Assembly (NCBI RefSeq): GCF_900100075.1
Contig: NZ_FNEG01000002.1
Location: forward strand, 62,001 to 126,000
Reading direction: 5' to 3'
Origin: Chryseobacterium jejuense
Lineage (GTDB): Bacteria > Bacteroidota > Bacteroidia > Flavobacteriales > Weeksellaceae
DNA length: 64,000 nt
Translations under genes and position numbers: made by a program
Shown: in pieces, positions 8,794 to 17,974 of the stretch
How the letters are laid out: each line of letters begins with the position of its first letter
Numbering within the stretch: the stretch's first letter is position 1
Notes under the pieces: model-generated
Seen by the model: only the letters and a program-made list of their open reading frames with translations
Told to the model about the DNA's origin: nothing
Databases searched by the model: none

Positions 8794-9402
8794 TTATTTA
8801 GAGTAAAGTTCGACGATAAGGTTCTCCTTGATGTCTTCCGGAATTTGGATTCTTTCAGGAGCAGAAATGAAGGTACCTTCTTTCTTCTCATCGTTGAATT
8901 GTAACCACTCATAGTTTGACTTAGAAGCCAATGCATTGGTAACAACTTCAAGAGACTTAGACTTTTCTCTTACAGCGATTACATCACCAGCTTTTACCAA
9001 GTAAGAAGGGATATTAAGAATCTCTCCGTTCACAGTAATGTGTCTGTGAGAAACTAATTGTCTTGCACCAGATCTAGTTTTAGCAAAACCTAATCTGTAT
9101 ACAACGTTATCCAATCTTGATTCACAAAGTTGTAATAGAACTTCCCCTGTTACTCCTTTGCTTCTGTGTGCTTTTTCAAATAAGTTAGCAAACTGTCTTT
9201 CTAAAATACCGTAAGTATATTTAGCTTTTTGTTTTTCAGCTAACTGAACTGCATATTCTGATTTTTTAGCACCTCTTCTTTTGTTAGGACCGTGTTGTCC
9301 TGGCGGTTGGTTTTTTCTCTTTTCGAAGTTTTTGTCATCTCCGTAGATTGCAGCACCAAACTTTCTAGCAATCTTAGTTTTAGGTCCAATATATCTTGCC
9401 AT
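8794..9402 (-). CDS. rpsD: 30S ribosomal protein S4
   Basis: The 202-residue protein contains the S4 RNA-binding domain, with [19 protein letters not shown] followed by the VNG turn, and the N-terminal IARKFG element. It is a primary 16S-binding protein and an early assembly factor. It lies 19 bp after rpsK and 33 bp before rpoA, the usual order. No zinc-binding Cys cluster is present in the N-terminal domain. Confidence 0.98.
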   Translation of the reverse strand: MARYIGPKTKIARKFGAAIYGDDKNFEKRKNQPPGQHGPNKRRGAKKSEYAVQLAEKQKAKYTYGILERQFANLFEKAHRSKGVTGEVLLQLCESRLDNVVYRLGFAKTRSGARQLVSHRHITVNGEILNIPSYLVKAGDVIAVREKSKSLEVVTNALASKSNYEWLQFNDEKKEGTFISAPERIQIPEDIKENLIVELYSK

Positions 9403-9421
9403 AATGGGTAAATTCTAAAAA

Positions 9422-9811
9422 TTAAACTCTTCTTCTTTTTGGTGGTCTACATCCGTTGTGTGGCATTGGAGTCACATCAACGATCTCGCTAACTTCAATT
9501 CCTGAATTGTGAATAGATCTGATAGCAGATTCTCTACCTGCACCTGGACCTTTCACAAACACCTTTACTCTTCTTAAACCAGCTTCGTGAGCTACAGCAG
9601 AGCAATTTTCAGCTGCCATCTGAGCAGCAAATGGAGTATTCTTTTTAGAACCTCTGAATCCCATTTTACCGGCAGAAGCCCAAGAGATAACCTCTCCGTT
9701 TTTATTTGTTAAAGAAATGATGATGTTATTGAAAGAAGCCTGAATATGCGCTTCACCAATAGCTTCAACTTTTACTTTTCTCTTCTTAACTACTTTAGTT
9801 TGTTTTGCCAT
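9422..9811 (-). CDS. rpsK: 30S ribosomal protein S11
   Basis: The 129-residue protein has the S11 signatures [36 protein letters not shown] and the C-terminal [18 protein letters not shown]. It forms part of the platform near the mRNA exit site. The N-terminus is Lys-rich and slightly extended. It lies between rpsM and rpsD as usual. Confidence 0.98.
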   Translation of the reverse strand: MAKQTKVVKKRKVKVEAIGEAHIQASFNNIIISLTNKNGEVISWASAGKMGFRGSKKNTPFAAQMAAENCSAVAHEAGLRRVKVFVKGPGAGRESAIRSIHNSGIEVSEIVDVTPMPHNGCRPPKRRRV

Positions 9812-9823
9812 AATTCCTAACGA

Positions 9824-10201
9824 TTATTTACTAGCTTTTTTCTTGTTAGCAACAGTTTTTCTCTTTCCTTTTCGGGTTCTAGAGTTGTTTTTCGTTCTCT
9901 GGCCTCTTAAAGGTAATCCAAGTCTGTGACGTATTCCTCGTTGGCATCCTATGTCCATTAATCTCTTAATGTTCAATTGCACTTCAGATCTTAATTCTCC
10001 TTCTACTTTTACGTTTTCTGAGATATAAGTTCTGATGGCAGCCAATTCATCGTCATTCCATTCGTTGACTTTTTTGTCTTCGCTGATACCGGCAGCTTTA
10101 AGGATTTCAGAAGAAGTATTTCTTCCAACACCATAAATGTAAGTTAAACCGATAACTCCTCTTTTGTTTTTTGGTAAATCAATACCTGCAATTCTCGCCA
10201 T
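9824..10201 (-). CDS. rpsM: 30S ribosomal protein S13
   Basis: The 125-residue protein begins [19 protein letters not shown] and has the helix-two-turns-helix segment [17 protein letters not shown] and [19 protein letters not shown], all typical of S13. It contacts the P-site tRNA and forms the B1 bridges with the 50S head. It follows rpmJ by 7 bp. Confidence 0.98.
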   Translation of the reverse strand: MARIAGIDLPKNKRGVIGLTYIYGVGRNTSSEILKAAGISEDKKVNEWNDDELAAIRTYISENVKVEGELRSEVQLNIKRLMDIGCQRGIRHRLGLPLRGQRTKNNSRTRKGKRKTVANKKKASK

Positions 10202-10208
10202 AATTTAA

Positions 10209-10325
10209 TTAACCTTGTCTTTGTTTAAATTTTGGGTTCTTCTTGTTGATTACGAATAGTACACCTTTTCTGCGTACGATTTTGCAATCAGCGCTTCTTT
10301 TTTTAATTGATGCTCTTACTTTCAT
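10209..10325 (-). CDS. rpmJ: 50S ribosomal protein L36
   Basis: This 38-residue gene reads [20 protein letters not shown] followed by [18 protein letters not shown]. Only one Cys of the usual zinc-binding set (CxxC...C...H) is left (Cys14), so this is the zinc-free C-minus form. It lies between infA and rpsM, the standard position. Confidence 0.96.
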   Translation of the reverse strand: MKVRASIKKRSADCKIVRRKGVLFVINKKNPKFKQRQG

Positions 10326-10387
10326 TTTGATAGTATTTATTTTTTACAAATGCCAAATGGAATGAGAATTCCATTTGGCTAATTGTT

Positions 10388-10603
10388 TTAATATCTAAAT
10401 GTGATTCTCCCTTTTGTTAAATCATAAGGAGACATTTCTAGTTTTACCTTATCACCAGGTAAAAGTTTAATATAGTGCATTCGCATTTTACCAGAAATAT
10501 GAGCAATAAGTATATGCCCATTCTCTAGTTCTACACGGAACTGAGCGTTCGAAAGTGCTTCCGTTATAACGCCATCTTGTTCAATATGTTTTTGTTTTGC
10601 CAT
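10388..10603 (-). CDS. infA: Translation initiation factor IF-1
   Basis: The 71-residue protein is a single S1/OB-fold domain. It starts [18 protein letters not shown] and ends [10 protein letters not shown], with the conserved [19 protein letters not shown] core. It binds the 30S A site during initiation. It lies 3 bp after secY. The adk and map genes found here in many bacteria are absent, leaving a secY-infA-rpmJ order. Confidence 0.97.
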   Translation of the reverse strand: MAKQKHIEQDGVITEALSNAQFRVELENGHILIAHISGKMRMHYIKLLPGDKVKLEMSPYDLTKGRITFRY

Positions 10604-10606
10604 AAA

Positions 10607-11986
10607 TTAATATCCAGTCGTTCTAGACAGTTTAGACTGCATTAAGCCATCATAATGATGGTTCAGCAGATATGTATTAATCTGTTGAACTGTATCTAAA
10701 ATTACACCTACCATAATTAATAGTGACGTTCCCCCGAAAAATAGGGCAAACGCATCTGTCTGAACAAAGCTTCCATGCACAATTGCTGGAAGGACTGCAA
10801 AGATAGATAAAAAAATTGCACCTGGCAAGGTAATTTTTGATAAAATATCATCTAAATAATCTGCTGTCTCTTTTCCGGGTCTTACTTTCGGTACTAAACC
10901 TCCATTTCTCTTCAAATCATCAGCCATTTGGTTCACCGGAATTGTAATTGCAGTATAGAAAAACGAGAAGATAATAATTAATAGCGCAAACAATACATTG
11001 TACTGCCAGCTAAAAACATTCTTGAAACCTGCAAGAAAAGTGTTAGACTCATCGAATTTTGTTAATAGTCCTGGTACGAACATCAATGCCTGAGCAAAGA
11101 TAATCGGCATTACACCAGCAGCATTTACTTTCAATGGAATCCATTGTCTCGCGCCCTGCATAAGATTCTTGTTTACACCTCCTCTTGCTTGAGCTCTGCT
11201 TACATACTGAATTGGAATTTTTCTAACAGCCACTGATAAAATCACTGCTAAAAGAACAACCAACATCCAGAATAATACTTCAATAAGGATCATGATAGAT
11301 CCCATTCCTCCTTTTCCGTTCTGCACGGCCATCTCCTGAACGAATGCCTCAGGTAATCTTGAAAGAATCCCCACCATAATAAGGATAGAGATACCATTTC
11401 CGATTCCCTTATCGGTAATCTTTTCACCTAACCACATTGCAAACACTGAACCACCTACCAGGATAACAATACTTGGCAGCCAGAACATGATTGAATTTGG
11501 TTCTACAAAATATGCAGATTGGAATTGAGCATACGGTAAGAATAATTGAGTAATAGAAGTTAAGTAAGAAGGTGCTTGTACCAGACAAACCCCAATCGTT
11601 AACCATCTTGTAATTTGGTTCAATGTATTTCTACCTGACTCTCCATCTTTCTGAAGCTTCTGAAGATAAGGAATAGCCATCCCCATCAACTGAACAATAA
11701 TAGAAGCAGAAATATAAGGCATGATTCCTAACGCCATTACGGAAGCGTGGCTGAAAGCTCCCCCCGTAAACGACGAAAGCAAGCCAAGGAGACCTGCTCC
11801 TTGCTTGTTACCGCCTTGATTTTTATAATGCTCTAAGAGATCTCCCACCTCTGCAAGGTTAATTGCGGGAAGTGAGATATAAGATGCGAATCTATACACA
11901 AGGATAATACCTAAAGTGAAGAGAATTTTATCTCTCAATTCTTTAAGACTCCAAATATTTTTAAGTGTTTGTATAAATTCTTTCAT
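10607..11986 (-). CDS. secY: Protein translocase subunit SecY
   Basis: The 459-residue protein has ten membrane segments and the SecY signatures GGAFSHASVMALGIMPYISA and QRINTYL-like QQINTYLLNHHYDGLM near the C-terminus. It forms the protein-conducting channel of the inner membrane with SecE and SecG. A short N-terminal cytoplasmic helix (FIQTLKNIWSLKELRDKI) precedes the first segment. It follows rplO by 9 bp, as in most spc operons. Confidence 0.98.
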   Translation of the reverse strand: MKEFIQTLKNIWSLKELRDKILFTLGIILVYRFASYISLPAINLAEVGDLLEHYKNQGGNKQGAGLLGLLSSFTGGAFSHASVMALGIMPYISASIIVQLMGMAIPYLQKLQKDGESGRNTLNQITRWLTIGVCLVQAPSYLTSITQLFLPYAQFQSAYFVEPNSIMFWLPSIVILVGGSVFAMWLGEKITDKGIGNGISILIMVGILSRLPEAFVQEMAVQNGKGGMGSIMILIEVLFWMLVVLLAVILSVAVRKIPIQYVSRAQARGGVNKNLMQGARQWIPLKVNAAGVMPIIFAQALMFVPGLLTKFDESNTFLAGFKNVFSWQYNVLFALLIIIFSFFYTAITIPVNQMADDLKRNGGLVPKVRPGKETADYLDDILSKITLPGAIFLSIFAVLPAIVHGSFVQTDAFALFFGGTSLLIMVGVILDTVQQINTYLLNHHYDGLMQSKLSRTTGY

Positions 11987-11995
11987 TAGTAAGTA

Positions 11996-12445
11996 TTATA
12001 AGGTAATTGCTTTTCCACCTGCTTTAGCAATAAGCTCTTCAGCAGATTTAGTGAATTTGTCAGCAGAGATTGAAACCGCAGATTTCAATTCTCCTCTACC
12101 CATAATTTTCACTAATTCGTTTTTAGAAACTATCCCGTTTGCTACTAAAACTTCTTTCGTGATCTCTCCAGTGATGGATTTGTTCTCGATTAAAGTTTGG
12201 ATAGTATCAAGGTTAACTCCTCTAAACTCTTTTCTGTTTACGTTTTTGAATCCGAATTTAGGTAATCTTCTTTGTAAAGGCATCTGTCCACCTTCGAAAC
12301 CGATCTTCTGAGAATAACCAGCTCTAGCTTTCTGACCTTTGTGTCCTTTTGTTGAAGTACCTCCTTTTCCAGTACCTTGTCCTCTACCAATTCTTTTTGA
12401 ATTGAATGTAGAACCTGCTGCTGGTTGTATATTGTTTAAATTCAT
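11996..12445 (-). CDS. rplO: 50S ribosomal protein L15
   Basis: The 149-residue protein has the Gly/Lys-rich N-terminal tail RIGRGQGTGKGGTSTKGHKG and the body motif FEGGQMPLQRRLPKFGF, both diagnostic of L15. It is a late-assembly 50S protein that contacts 23S domains II and V. It lies between rpmD and secY. Confidence 0.98.
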   Translation of the reverse strand: MNLNNIQPAAGSTFNSKRIGRGQGTGKGGTSTKGHKGQKARAGYSQKIGFEGGQMPLQRRLPKFGFKNVNRKEFRGVNLDTIQTLIENKSITGEITKEVLVANGIVSKNELVKIMGRGELKSAVSISADKFTKSAEELIAKAGGKAITL

Positions 12446-12466
12446 TTTAATTTCTCTTTTATAAAA

Positions 12467-12643
12467 TTATTTTTGAACTTCTAGTAAGTGACCTACAGCA
12501 GCGATCATTCCTAAGATAGAAGGAGTCGCTTCATGTTCCACAACTTGGTGAAGTTTTTTTAATCCTAATGCTTCAAGCGTTCTCTTTTGGGTTTTTGTTC
12601 TACCAATAGCGCTTCTTACTTGCTTTACTTTAATTGTTGCCAT
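12467..12643 (-). CDS. rpmD: 50S ribosomal protein L30
   Basis: The 58-residue frame starts at 12643: MATIKVKQVRSAIGRTKTQ, then KRTLEALGLKKLHQVVEHE and a C-terminal VGHLLEVQK. The GLKKLHQ element is typical of L30. It lies 11 bp downstream of rpsE and 21 bp upstream of rplO. Confidence 0.97.
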   Translation of the reverse strand: MATIKVKQVRSAIGRTKTQKRTLEALGLKKLHQVVEHEATPSILGMIAAVGHLLEVQK

Positions 12644-12654
12644 TGTTTTATCTA

Positions 12655-13176
12655 TTAACCGTTAAACACTTTACTTAGAGAAACTCCTCTCATTCTTGCG
12701 ATCTCTTCAGGTCTTCTGATATCTAATAACGCTTTGAAAGTAGCTTTCACTACGTTATGAGGGTTAGAAGATCCTTTAGATTTTGAAAGGATATCGTGAA
12801 TACCAGCTGATTCCAATACCGCTCTTACCGCACCACCTGCGATAAGTCCTGTACCATGAGAAGCAGGTCTTAAGAAGATATCTGCACCACCGTATCTAGC
12901 AGTAGTTTGGTGAGGAATAGTGTGGTTCATTACAGGAACTTTAACAAGGTTTTTCTTAGCGTCTTCAACTGCTTTAGCAATTGCAGAAGCAACCTCTTTA
13001 GATTTTCCTAAACCAAAACCGATAATACCTTCTTCATTCCCTACTACAACAATAGCAGAAAATCCGAAAGCTCTACCTCCTTTAGTTACTTTTGTTACTC
13101 TGTTAACAGCTACGAGACGATCTTTTAATTCTAATCCTCCCGGTTTTACTCTTTCTATATTATCTAGTCCTAACAT
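12655..13176 (-). CDS. rpsE: 30S ribosomal protein S5
   Basis: The 173-residue protein has the double-stranded RNA-binding-like N-terminal domain, with [20 protein letters not shown] and [17 protein letters not shown], and a C-terminal domain with [20 protein letters not shown]. It shapes the mRNA entry channel and affects decoding accuracy. Loop residues around VTKGG, where spectinomycin resistance changes arise, look standard. Confidence 0.98.
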   Translation of the reverse strand: MLGLDNIERVKPGGLELKDRLVAVNRVTKVTKGGRAFGFSAIVVVGNEEGIIGFGLGKSKEVASAIAKAVEDAKKNLVKVPVMNHTIPHQTTARYGGADIFLRPASHGTGLIAGGAVRAVLESAGIHDILSKSKGSSNPHNVVKATFKALLDIRRPEEIARMRGVSLSKVFNG

Positions 13177-13195
13177 ATTTTCCGAAATTTAATGA

Positions 13196-13549
13196 TTAGA
13201 ATTTAAGTCCACCTTCTCTCGCACCATCAGCTAGAGCTTTTACTCTACCGTGATATACGAAACCGTTTCTGTCAAATACAATACTTTCGATTCCTGCAGC
13301 GATAGCTTTAGCAGCGATAGCTTTACCAACAGCAGCAGAAATTTCAGTCTTAGTACCTTTAGCGTCTACACCTTTTTCTCTAGAAGAAGCTGATGCTAAA
13401 GTTTTACCATTTTTATCGTCGATTAACTGAGCGTAAATTTCCTTATTACTTTTGTATACAGATAATCTTGGCAATTCAGAAGATCCAGAGATTTTCCCTC
13501 TTACTCTTCTTTTGATTCTTATTCTTTTTTCTAATTTACTTAATGCCAT
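13196..13549 (-). CDS. rplR: 50S ribosomal protein L18
   Basis: The 117-residue protein has the L18 pattern [18 protein letters not shown], a Lys/Arg-rich N-terminus and the end [20 protein letters not shown]. It binds 5S rRNA together with L5 and L25. It lies between rplF and rpsE. Confidence 0.98.
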   Translation of the reverse strand: MALSKLEKRIRIKRRVRGKISGSSELPRLSVYKSNKEIYAQLIDDKNGKTLASASSREKGVDAKGTKTEISAAVGKAIAAKAIAAGIESIVFDRNGFVYHGRVKALADGAREGGLKF

Positions 13550-13564
13550 AATACTTATAATTTA

Positions 13565-14110
13565 TTAAGCAGATTTACCAGCTTTACGTCTAACAATTTC
13601 TCCTACGAATCTTACACCTTTTCCTTTGTATGGCTCAGGCTTTCTGAAAGAACGGATCTTTGCAGCTACCATTCCTAGAAGTTGGTTGTCGTGAGACGTT
13701 AAAGTAATAATTGGGTTTTTACCTTTTTCAGTCAATGTATCAACTTTTACTTCGCTAGGAAGTTCTAATACGATACCGTGAGAGAATCCTAAAGCTAACT
13801 CAAGTTTTTGACCTGCGTGTGAAGCTCTATATCCTACCCCTACTAGTTCTAGTTTCTTTTCGAAACCTGTATTTACACCAACAATCATGTTGTTGATTAA
13901 CGCTCTGTATAAACCGTGAAGCGCTTTGTGTTGCTTAGAATCAGATGGTCTGTTTACATTAAGTTCACCATCTTTTTGTTCTAAAGTAATTCCTGCTGTA
14001 AGCTCTTGAGAAAGTTCTCCTTTTGCTCCTTTTACAGTTACTACACCGTTATTTTCAGTGACTGTAACTCCAGCTGGAATTGTTATAATTGCTTTACCAA
14101 TTCTTGACAT
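13565..14110 (-). CDS. rplF: 50S ribosomal protein L6
   Basis: The 181-residue protein begins MSRIGKAIITIPAGVTV and has two L6 alpha-beta repeats. The C-terminal one carries the signature PEPYKGKGVRFVGEIVRRK. It lies near the GTPase-associated centre of the 50S subunit. It follows rpsH by 17 bp. Confidence 0.98.
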   Translation of the reverse strand: MSRIGKAIITIPAGVTVTENNGVVTVKGAKGELSQELTAGITLEQKDGELNVNRPSDSKQHKALHGLYRALINNMIVGVNTGFEKKLELVGVGYRASHAGQKLELALGFSHGIVLELPSEVKVDTLTEKGKNPIITLTSHDNQLLGMVAAKIRSFRKPEPYKGKGVRFVGEIVRRKAGKSA

Positions 14111-14127
14111 TTTCCTCTGATTAAAAA

Positions 14128-14526
14128 TTAATAAACATAGCAGATTACTTCACCGCCTACTTTCTCTTCTCTAGCTTTCTTGTCAGTCATTACTCCTTTA
14201 GAAGTAGAGATGATAGAAATACCCAAACCGTTTAGTACTCTTGGAAGTTCAGTAGAACCTTTGTACTGTCTTAAACCTGGTCTTGAAGCTCTTTGGATAG
14301 ACTTAATAGCAGGTTTGTTAGTTTGCTTATCGTACTTTAAAGCGATTTTGATCACTCCTTGAACAGCGTTATCTTCAAACTTGTAGTTTAAGATATACCC
14401 TTGATCAAATAGGATCTTAGTAATCTCCTTTTTGATTTTCGATGCAGGAATTTCCACCACTTTGTGGCCTGCGCTTTGTGCGTTCCTTACTCTTGTTAGG
14501 AAATCTGAAATTGGATCTGTTACCAT
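14128..14526 (-). CDS. rpsH: 30S ribosomal protein S8
   Basis: The 132-residue protein begins MVTDPISDFLTRVRNAQSAG and has the conserved C-terminal GISIISTSKGVMTDKKAREE with the closing GGEVICYVY. It is a primary 16S rRNA binder; in E. coli it also represses the spc operon by binding mRNA near rplE. The 147-bp spacer upstream (toward rpsN) is unusually long for this operon and contains a hairpin (14586-14619). Confidence 0.98.
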   Translation of the reverse strand: MVTDPISDFLTRVRNAQSAGHKVVEIPASKIKKEITKILFDQGYILNYKFEDNAVQGVIKIALKYDKQTNKPAIKSIQRASRPGLRQYKGSTELPRVLNGLGISIISTSKGVMTDKKAREEKVGGEVICYVY

Positions 14527-14585
14527 TTTTCTTTTATAAATTATTGGTTAAAGAACAATCAGTTTTGAAAAGACTTGAAGAGAAC

Positions 14586-14619
14586 AATATCAGACGTCAG
14601 AAATCTTCGGTCTGATATT
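14586..14619 (-). other. Hairpin in the rpsH-rpsN spacer
   Basis: The perfect 10-bp arms AATATCAGAC and GTCTGATATT are separated by 14 nt. They lie within the 147-bp spacer, while most spacers in this operon are under 25 bp. It could be an mRNA regulatory or processing structure. No T tract follows, so it is not a standard terminator. Confidence 0.55.
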
Positions 14620-14673
14620 ATTATTCTTTAGTATCTCGACAACTTAATTGTCCCGATTTTTAATTAGTAATTA

Positions 14674-14943
14674 TTACCAACTAGCTTTTCTTACACCTGG
14701 GATAAGACCGTTGTTAGCCATTTCTCTGAAAGTTACTCTGGAAATACCAAACGTTCTCATGTATCCTCTTGGTCTACCTGTTAGTTTACATCTGTTGTGT
14801 AATCTTACAGGAGAAGCATTTTTCGGCAATTTTTGAAGTCCTTCGTAATCACCAGCTTCTTTAAGAGCTTGTCTTTTAGCAGCGTATTTAGCAACTAGTG
14901 CTTCTCTTTTGCGCTCACGCGCTTTCATTGATTCTTTAGCCAT
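14674..14943 (-). CDS. rpsN: 30S ribosomal protein S14 (zinc-free long form)
   Basis: The 89-residue protein begins [20 protein letters not shown] and has the motif [20 protein letters not shown], typical of S14. It is the long C-minus form: the CxxC-x12-CxxC zinc site of short S14 is missing. It lies 3 bp after rplE and binds the head of the 30S subunit. Confidence 0.97.
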   Translation of the reverse strand: MAKESMKARERKREALVAKYAAKRQALKEAGDYEGLQKLPKNASPVRLHNRCKLTGRPRGYMRTFGISRVTFREMANNGLIPGVRKASW

Positions 14944-14946
14944 TTC

Positions 14947-15498
14947 TTAGTTCTTTTTAAATGGTAAACCGAAGTGAGTTAATAATGCTTTAGCTTCTTT
15001 ATCTGTTTTCGCAGTAGTTACGAAAGTGATGTCCATCCCTTGGATTTTTTTCACTTTGTCAATTACGATTTCAGGGAAGATAATTTGCTCAGTAATACCT
15101 AAGTTGTAGTTACCTCTACCATCGAAACCATCTGCTTTGATACCAGAGAAATCTCTGATACGTGGTAAAGCAGAAGAAGTAAGTCTGTCTAAGAACTCAT
15201 ACATTCTGTGAGCTCTCAAAGTTACTTTAGCACCTACAGGCATACCTTTTCTAAGTTTGAATGCAGCTTCGTCTTTCTTAGAGATCGTACCTACTGCTTT
15301 CTGACCTGTGATGTTTGTAAGTTCTTCTACAGCATAATCGATAATTTTCTTATCTGCAGTAGCGTCTCCTAAACCTTGTGATACAACGATTTTCTCTAAT
15401 CTAGGTACTTGCATAATTGACTTGTACCCGAATTCTTCCATCATTGCAGGAACAATTGTCTCTCTGTATATTTTTTTGGGTCTTGCTATAAATTCCAT
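14947..15498 (-). CDS. rplE: 50S ribosomal protein L5
   Basis: The 183-residue protein has the L5 signatures [38 protein letters not shown] and [18 protein letters not shown]. It links 5S rRNA to the central protuberance and contacts S13 in bridge B1b. It lies 11 bp after rplX. Confidence 0.98.
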   Translation of the reverse strand: MEFIARPKKIYRETIVPAMMEEFGYKSIMQVPRLEKIVVSQGLGDATADKKIIDYAVEELTNITGQKAVGTISKKDEAAFKLRKGMPVGAKVTLRAHRMYEFLDRLTSSALPRIRDFSGIKADGFDGRGNYNLGITEQIIFPEIVIDKVKKIQGMDITFVTTAKTDKEAKALLTHFGLPFKKN

Positions 15499-15509
15499 GT
15501 TAATTCAAA

Positions 15510-15836
15510 TTATAAAGTTTCACCCGTTTTTTTGTTGATTCTTACTTTCTTATCTCCTTCGATTTTGTAACCGATTTTGATAGCTTTTCCGTCTTTACCA
15601 ACTAAAGCTATGTTTGAGATATGGATAGAAGCTTCTTTTTCAACGATTCCTCCTTGAGGGTTAGAAGCTGAAGGCTTAACGTGCTTTTTGATGATGTTAA
15701 GTCCCGCAACAATTACTCTAGGGTCTCTTCCTTCTTTCTTAATCACTTCAATAACTTCACCAGTCTTACCTTTGATATCTTTCTTACCAGTAGTAATGAT
15801 TACGTTATCTCCTCTTTTTATTTTTAACTTTGACAT
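15510..15836 (-). CDS. rplX: 50S ribosomal protein L24
   Basis: The 108-residue protein has an N-terminal KOW motif (IKRGDNVIITTGKKDIKGK) and the segment NIIKKHVKPSASNPQGGIVE, both typical of L24. It is an early 50S assembly initiator near the exit tunnel. It lies 21 bp after rplN. Confidence 0.98.
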   Translation of the reverse strand: MSKLKIKRGDNVIITTGKKDIKGKTGEVIEVIKKEGRDPRVIVAGLNIIKKHVKPSASNPQGGIVEKEASIHISNIALVGKDGKAIKIGYKIEGDKKVRINKKTGETL

Positions 15837-15857
15837 TTCTTTAAAAAATTTTAAAAA

Positions 15858-16226
15858 TTAAAGTACTTCAGGAGCTAATGAAATGACTTTCATATATTCT
15901 TTGTCTCTCAACTCACGAGCAACAGGTCCGAAAACACGTGTTCCTCTCATTTCTCCCGCTGCGTTTAGTAATACACAAGCATTGTCGTCGAATTTGATGT
16001 ATGAACCATCTTTTCTTCTTACTGCTTTTTTAGTTCTTACTACTACAGCTTTAGATACCTGACCTTTTTTTGCGTTTCCTGATGGTGTAGAATCTTTGAT
16101 CGTAACAACGATTTTATCACCAACTGAAGCATATCTTCTTCTGGTTCCTCCCAGAACTCTAATAACTAGTACTTCTTTAGCACCTGTGTTATCAGCAACT
16201 TTTAATCTTGATTCTGTTTGTAACAT
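15858..16226 (-). CDS. rplN: 50S ribosomal protein L14
   Basis: The 122-residue protein begins [20 protein letters not shown] and has [20 protein letters not shown] and FGPVARELR, all characteristic of L14. It forms bridges with 16S helix 44. It lies 2 bp after rpsQ. Confidence 0.98.
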   Translation of the reverse strand: MLQTESRLKVADNTGAKEVLVIRVLGGTRRRYASVGDKIVVTIKDSTPSGNAKKGQVSKAVVVRTKKAVRRKDGSYIKFDDNACVLLNAAGEMRGTRVFGPVARELRDKEYMKVISLAPEVL

Positions 16227-16228
16227 TA

Positions 16229-16483
16229 TTACTTAGCTTTTTCAATGATTCTTACTAATCTCCATCTCTTGCTCTTGCTCAAAGGTCTAGTTTCTTGGAT
16301 AAGAACTGTATCACCTTCTGTGCATTCGTTGTTCTCGTCGTGTGCAGTATATTTTTTCGTTTTCAAAACGAATTTACCGTACATCGGGTGCTTTACTCTT
16401 GTAGTTTCACTAACAACAATAGTTTTTTCCATTTTATTGCTGGAAACCACTCCGATTCTTTCTTTTCTTAAATTTCTATCCAT
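16229..16483 (-). CDS. rpsQ: 30S ribosomal protein S17
   Basis: The 84-residue protein has an OB fold with the segments [28 protein letters not shown] and a basic C-terminus with [12 protein letters not shown]. It is a primary 16S rRNA binder. It lies between rpmC and rplN. Confidence 0.97.
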   Translation of the reverse strand: MDRNLRKERIGVVSSNKMEKTIVVSETTRVKHPMYGKFVLKTKKYTAHDENNECTEGDTVLIQETRPLSKSKRWRLVRIIEKAK

Positions 16484-16495
16484 TGTAAAATGAAA

Positions 16496-16681
16496 TTATT
16501 GTTTGTTAGTTAACTCAGTGTTTAGTCTTGCGATTGCTTTTCTCAAATCTCTGATTTGAATCGGGTTTTCAATTGGGCTGATTGCATGAGCCAACTTCAA
16601 TTTAGAATATTGAGCTTTTGCTTCAGTTAATTGAGCTTGAATATCACCCGCGCTTAAATTTTTAATATCAGCTTTTTTCAT
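16496..16681 (-). CDS. rpmC: 50S ribosomal protein L29
   Basis: I place the start at the ATG at 16681, giving MKKADIKNLSAGDIQAQLTE and 61 residues; a frame three codons longer begins at 16690 but reads MNT before the family's usual start. The two-helix protein sits at the tunnel exit and helps dock SRP and trigger factor. It lies 12 bp from each neighbour, rplP and rpsQ. Confidence 0.95.
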   Translation of the reverse strand: MKKADIKNLSAGDIQAQLTEAKAQYSKLKLAHAISPIENPIQIRDLRKAIARLNTELTNKQ

Positions 16682-16693
16682 TGTATTCAAAGA

Positions 16694-17119
16694 TTATAGA
16701 GGTTTAACAAAATCGTTAGCAACGATGAATTTAGTAACTACTGGTAATTTTTGTGCAGCAAGTCTTAAAGCTTCCTTAGCGATTTCGTAAGGTACACCTC
16801 CGATTTCGAACATAATTTTACCTGGTTTTACTACAGCTACCCAGTATTCAACAGCACCCTTACCTTTACCCATACGTACTTCCGCTGGTTTCTTTGTAAT
16901 TGGCTTATCTGGGAAGATTTTGATCCATAGTTGACCTTCTCTCTTCATATATCTTGTCGCAGCAATACGAGCAGCTTCAATTTGTCTTGCAGTGATCCAA
17001 GCCCCCTCAGTTGCTTTGATCCCAAAAGTTCCGTAAGCAAGTTGACTACCTCTTTGGGCATTCCCCTTCATCTTCATCTTGTGAACTCTACGGAATTTGG
17101 TTCTTTTTGGTTGTAACAT
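16694..17119 (-). CDS. rplP: 50S ribosomal protein L16
   Basis: The 141-residue protein begins [20 protein letters not shown] and has [20 protein letters not shown] and [20 protein letters not shown], diagnostic of L16. It organises the A-site tRNA region of the 50S subunit. It is separated from rpsC by an atypical 98-bp spacer full of short repeats. Confidence 0.98.
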   Translation of the reverse strand: MLQPKRTKFRRVHKMKMKGNAQRGSQLAYGTFGIKATEGAWITARQIEAARIAATRYMKREGQLWIKIFPDKPITKKPAEVRMGKGKGAVEYWVAVVKPGKIMFEIGGVPYEIAKEALRLAAQKLPVVTKFIVANDFVKPL

Positions 17120-17120
17120 A

Positions 17121-17218
17121 ATTTCTAAATTTTAGATTTTAGATTTTAGATTTTAGATTTTTTTTAATTTTAAAAAAGTAACGGTAATTTAAAATTCAAA
17201 ATTTCTAATCTAAAATTT
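17121..17218. repeat. Tandem and inverted repeat in the rplP-rpsC spacer
   Basis: The heptamer ATTTTAG is repeated four times at 17129-17156 and runs into a T tract. The 12-bp arms AAATTTTAGATT (17127-17138) and AATCTAAAATTT (17207-17218) are exact inverted repeats, and ATTTCTAA recurs at 17121 and 17201. The whole spacer can fold into one long AT-rich hairpin. This looks like a small inserted or expanded element. Confidence 0.75.
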
Positions 17219-17967
17219 TAATTATTATTGTTATTGTTGTTGTTTTTTCTAGGTCTTCTGTTGTCTCTGTCTCCTCCTCTGTTTCCTCTGTCTGACTGAC
17301 CTCCTTTTTTCTGTTGTCCCACTAGTGGAGAAAGTTCTCTTTTACCGTAAACTTCACCTTTCATGATCCAAACTTTCACTCCTAATCTACCGTAAGTAGT
17401 GTGAGCTTCTGCCCAGTGGTAATCGATATCAGCTCTGAAAGTTGACAATGGAATTCTTCCTTCTTTGAAAGATTCTGATCTTGCCATTTCAGCTCCGTTC
17501 AATCTACCAGAGATTTGAACTTTGATACCTTCAGCACCCATTCTCATAGTACTTGCCATTGCCATTTTAACAGCTCTTCTGTAAGAAATTCTGTTTTCAA
17601 TTTGCTTAGAAATACTATCAGCAACTAGTACAGCATCTAATTCAGGTCTTTTGATTTCGAAAATGTTGATTTGAATATCCTTACCTGTAAGTTTCTTCAA
17701 TTCTTCTTTCAATTTATCAACTTCCTGACCTCCTTTACCGATGATAAGTCCCGGTCTAGCAGTAGTAATTGTAACTGTAACTAATTTAAGTGTTCTCTCA
17801 ATATAAATTTTTGAAATACCACCTTTAGATAATCTAGCCTCAAGGTATCTTCTGATTTTGTAGTCTTCTGCGATTCTGTCTCCATAATCGTTTCCACCAA
17901 ACCAGTTAGAATCCCATCCTCTGATGATACCTAATCTATTACCAATTGGATTTGTCTTCTGTCCCAT
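17218..17967 (-). CDS. rpsC: 30S ribosomal protein S3 with poly-Asn tail
   Basis: The protein begins [20 protein letters not shown] and has the KH-type segment [20 protein letters not shown] and the S3 C-terminal motif [20 protein letters not shown]. It shapes the mRNA entry tunnel. At 249 residues it is longer than E. coli S3 (233). The extension is a Gly/Arg/Asp-rich linker ([18 protein letters not shown]) followed by eight consecutive Asn coded by AAC/AAT triplets, a microsatellite-like end that borders the repeat-rich spacer to rplP. Confidence 0.97.
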   Translation of the reverse strand: MGQKTNPIGNRLGIIRGWDSNWFGGNDYGDRIAEDYKIRRYLEARLSKGGISKIYIERTLKLVTVTITTARPGLIIGKGGQEVDKLKEELKKLTGKDIQINIFEIKRPELDAVLVADSISKQIENRISYRRAVKMAMASTMRMGAEGIKVQISGRLNGAEMARSESFKEGRIPLSTFRADIDYHWAEAHTTYGRLGVKVWIMKGEVYGKRELSPLVGQQKKGGQSDRGNRGGDRDNRRPRKNNNNNNNN

Positions 17968-17974
17968 ACCTTGA

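Noticed and set aside
14636..14654. Second hairpin GACAA/TTGTC in the rpsN-rpsH spacer
   Set aside because: The stem is only 5 bp and is expected by chance in AT-rich DNA.
17121..17218. Insertion sequence remnant in the ribosomal operon
   Set aside because: No transposase coding or target duplication is visible. Simple-repeat expansion explains the structure as well.
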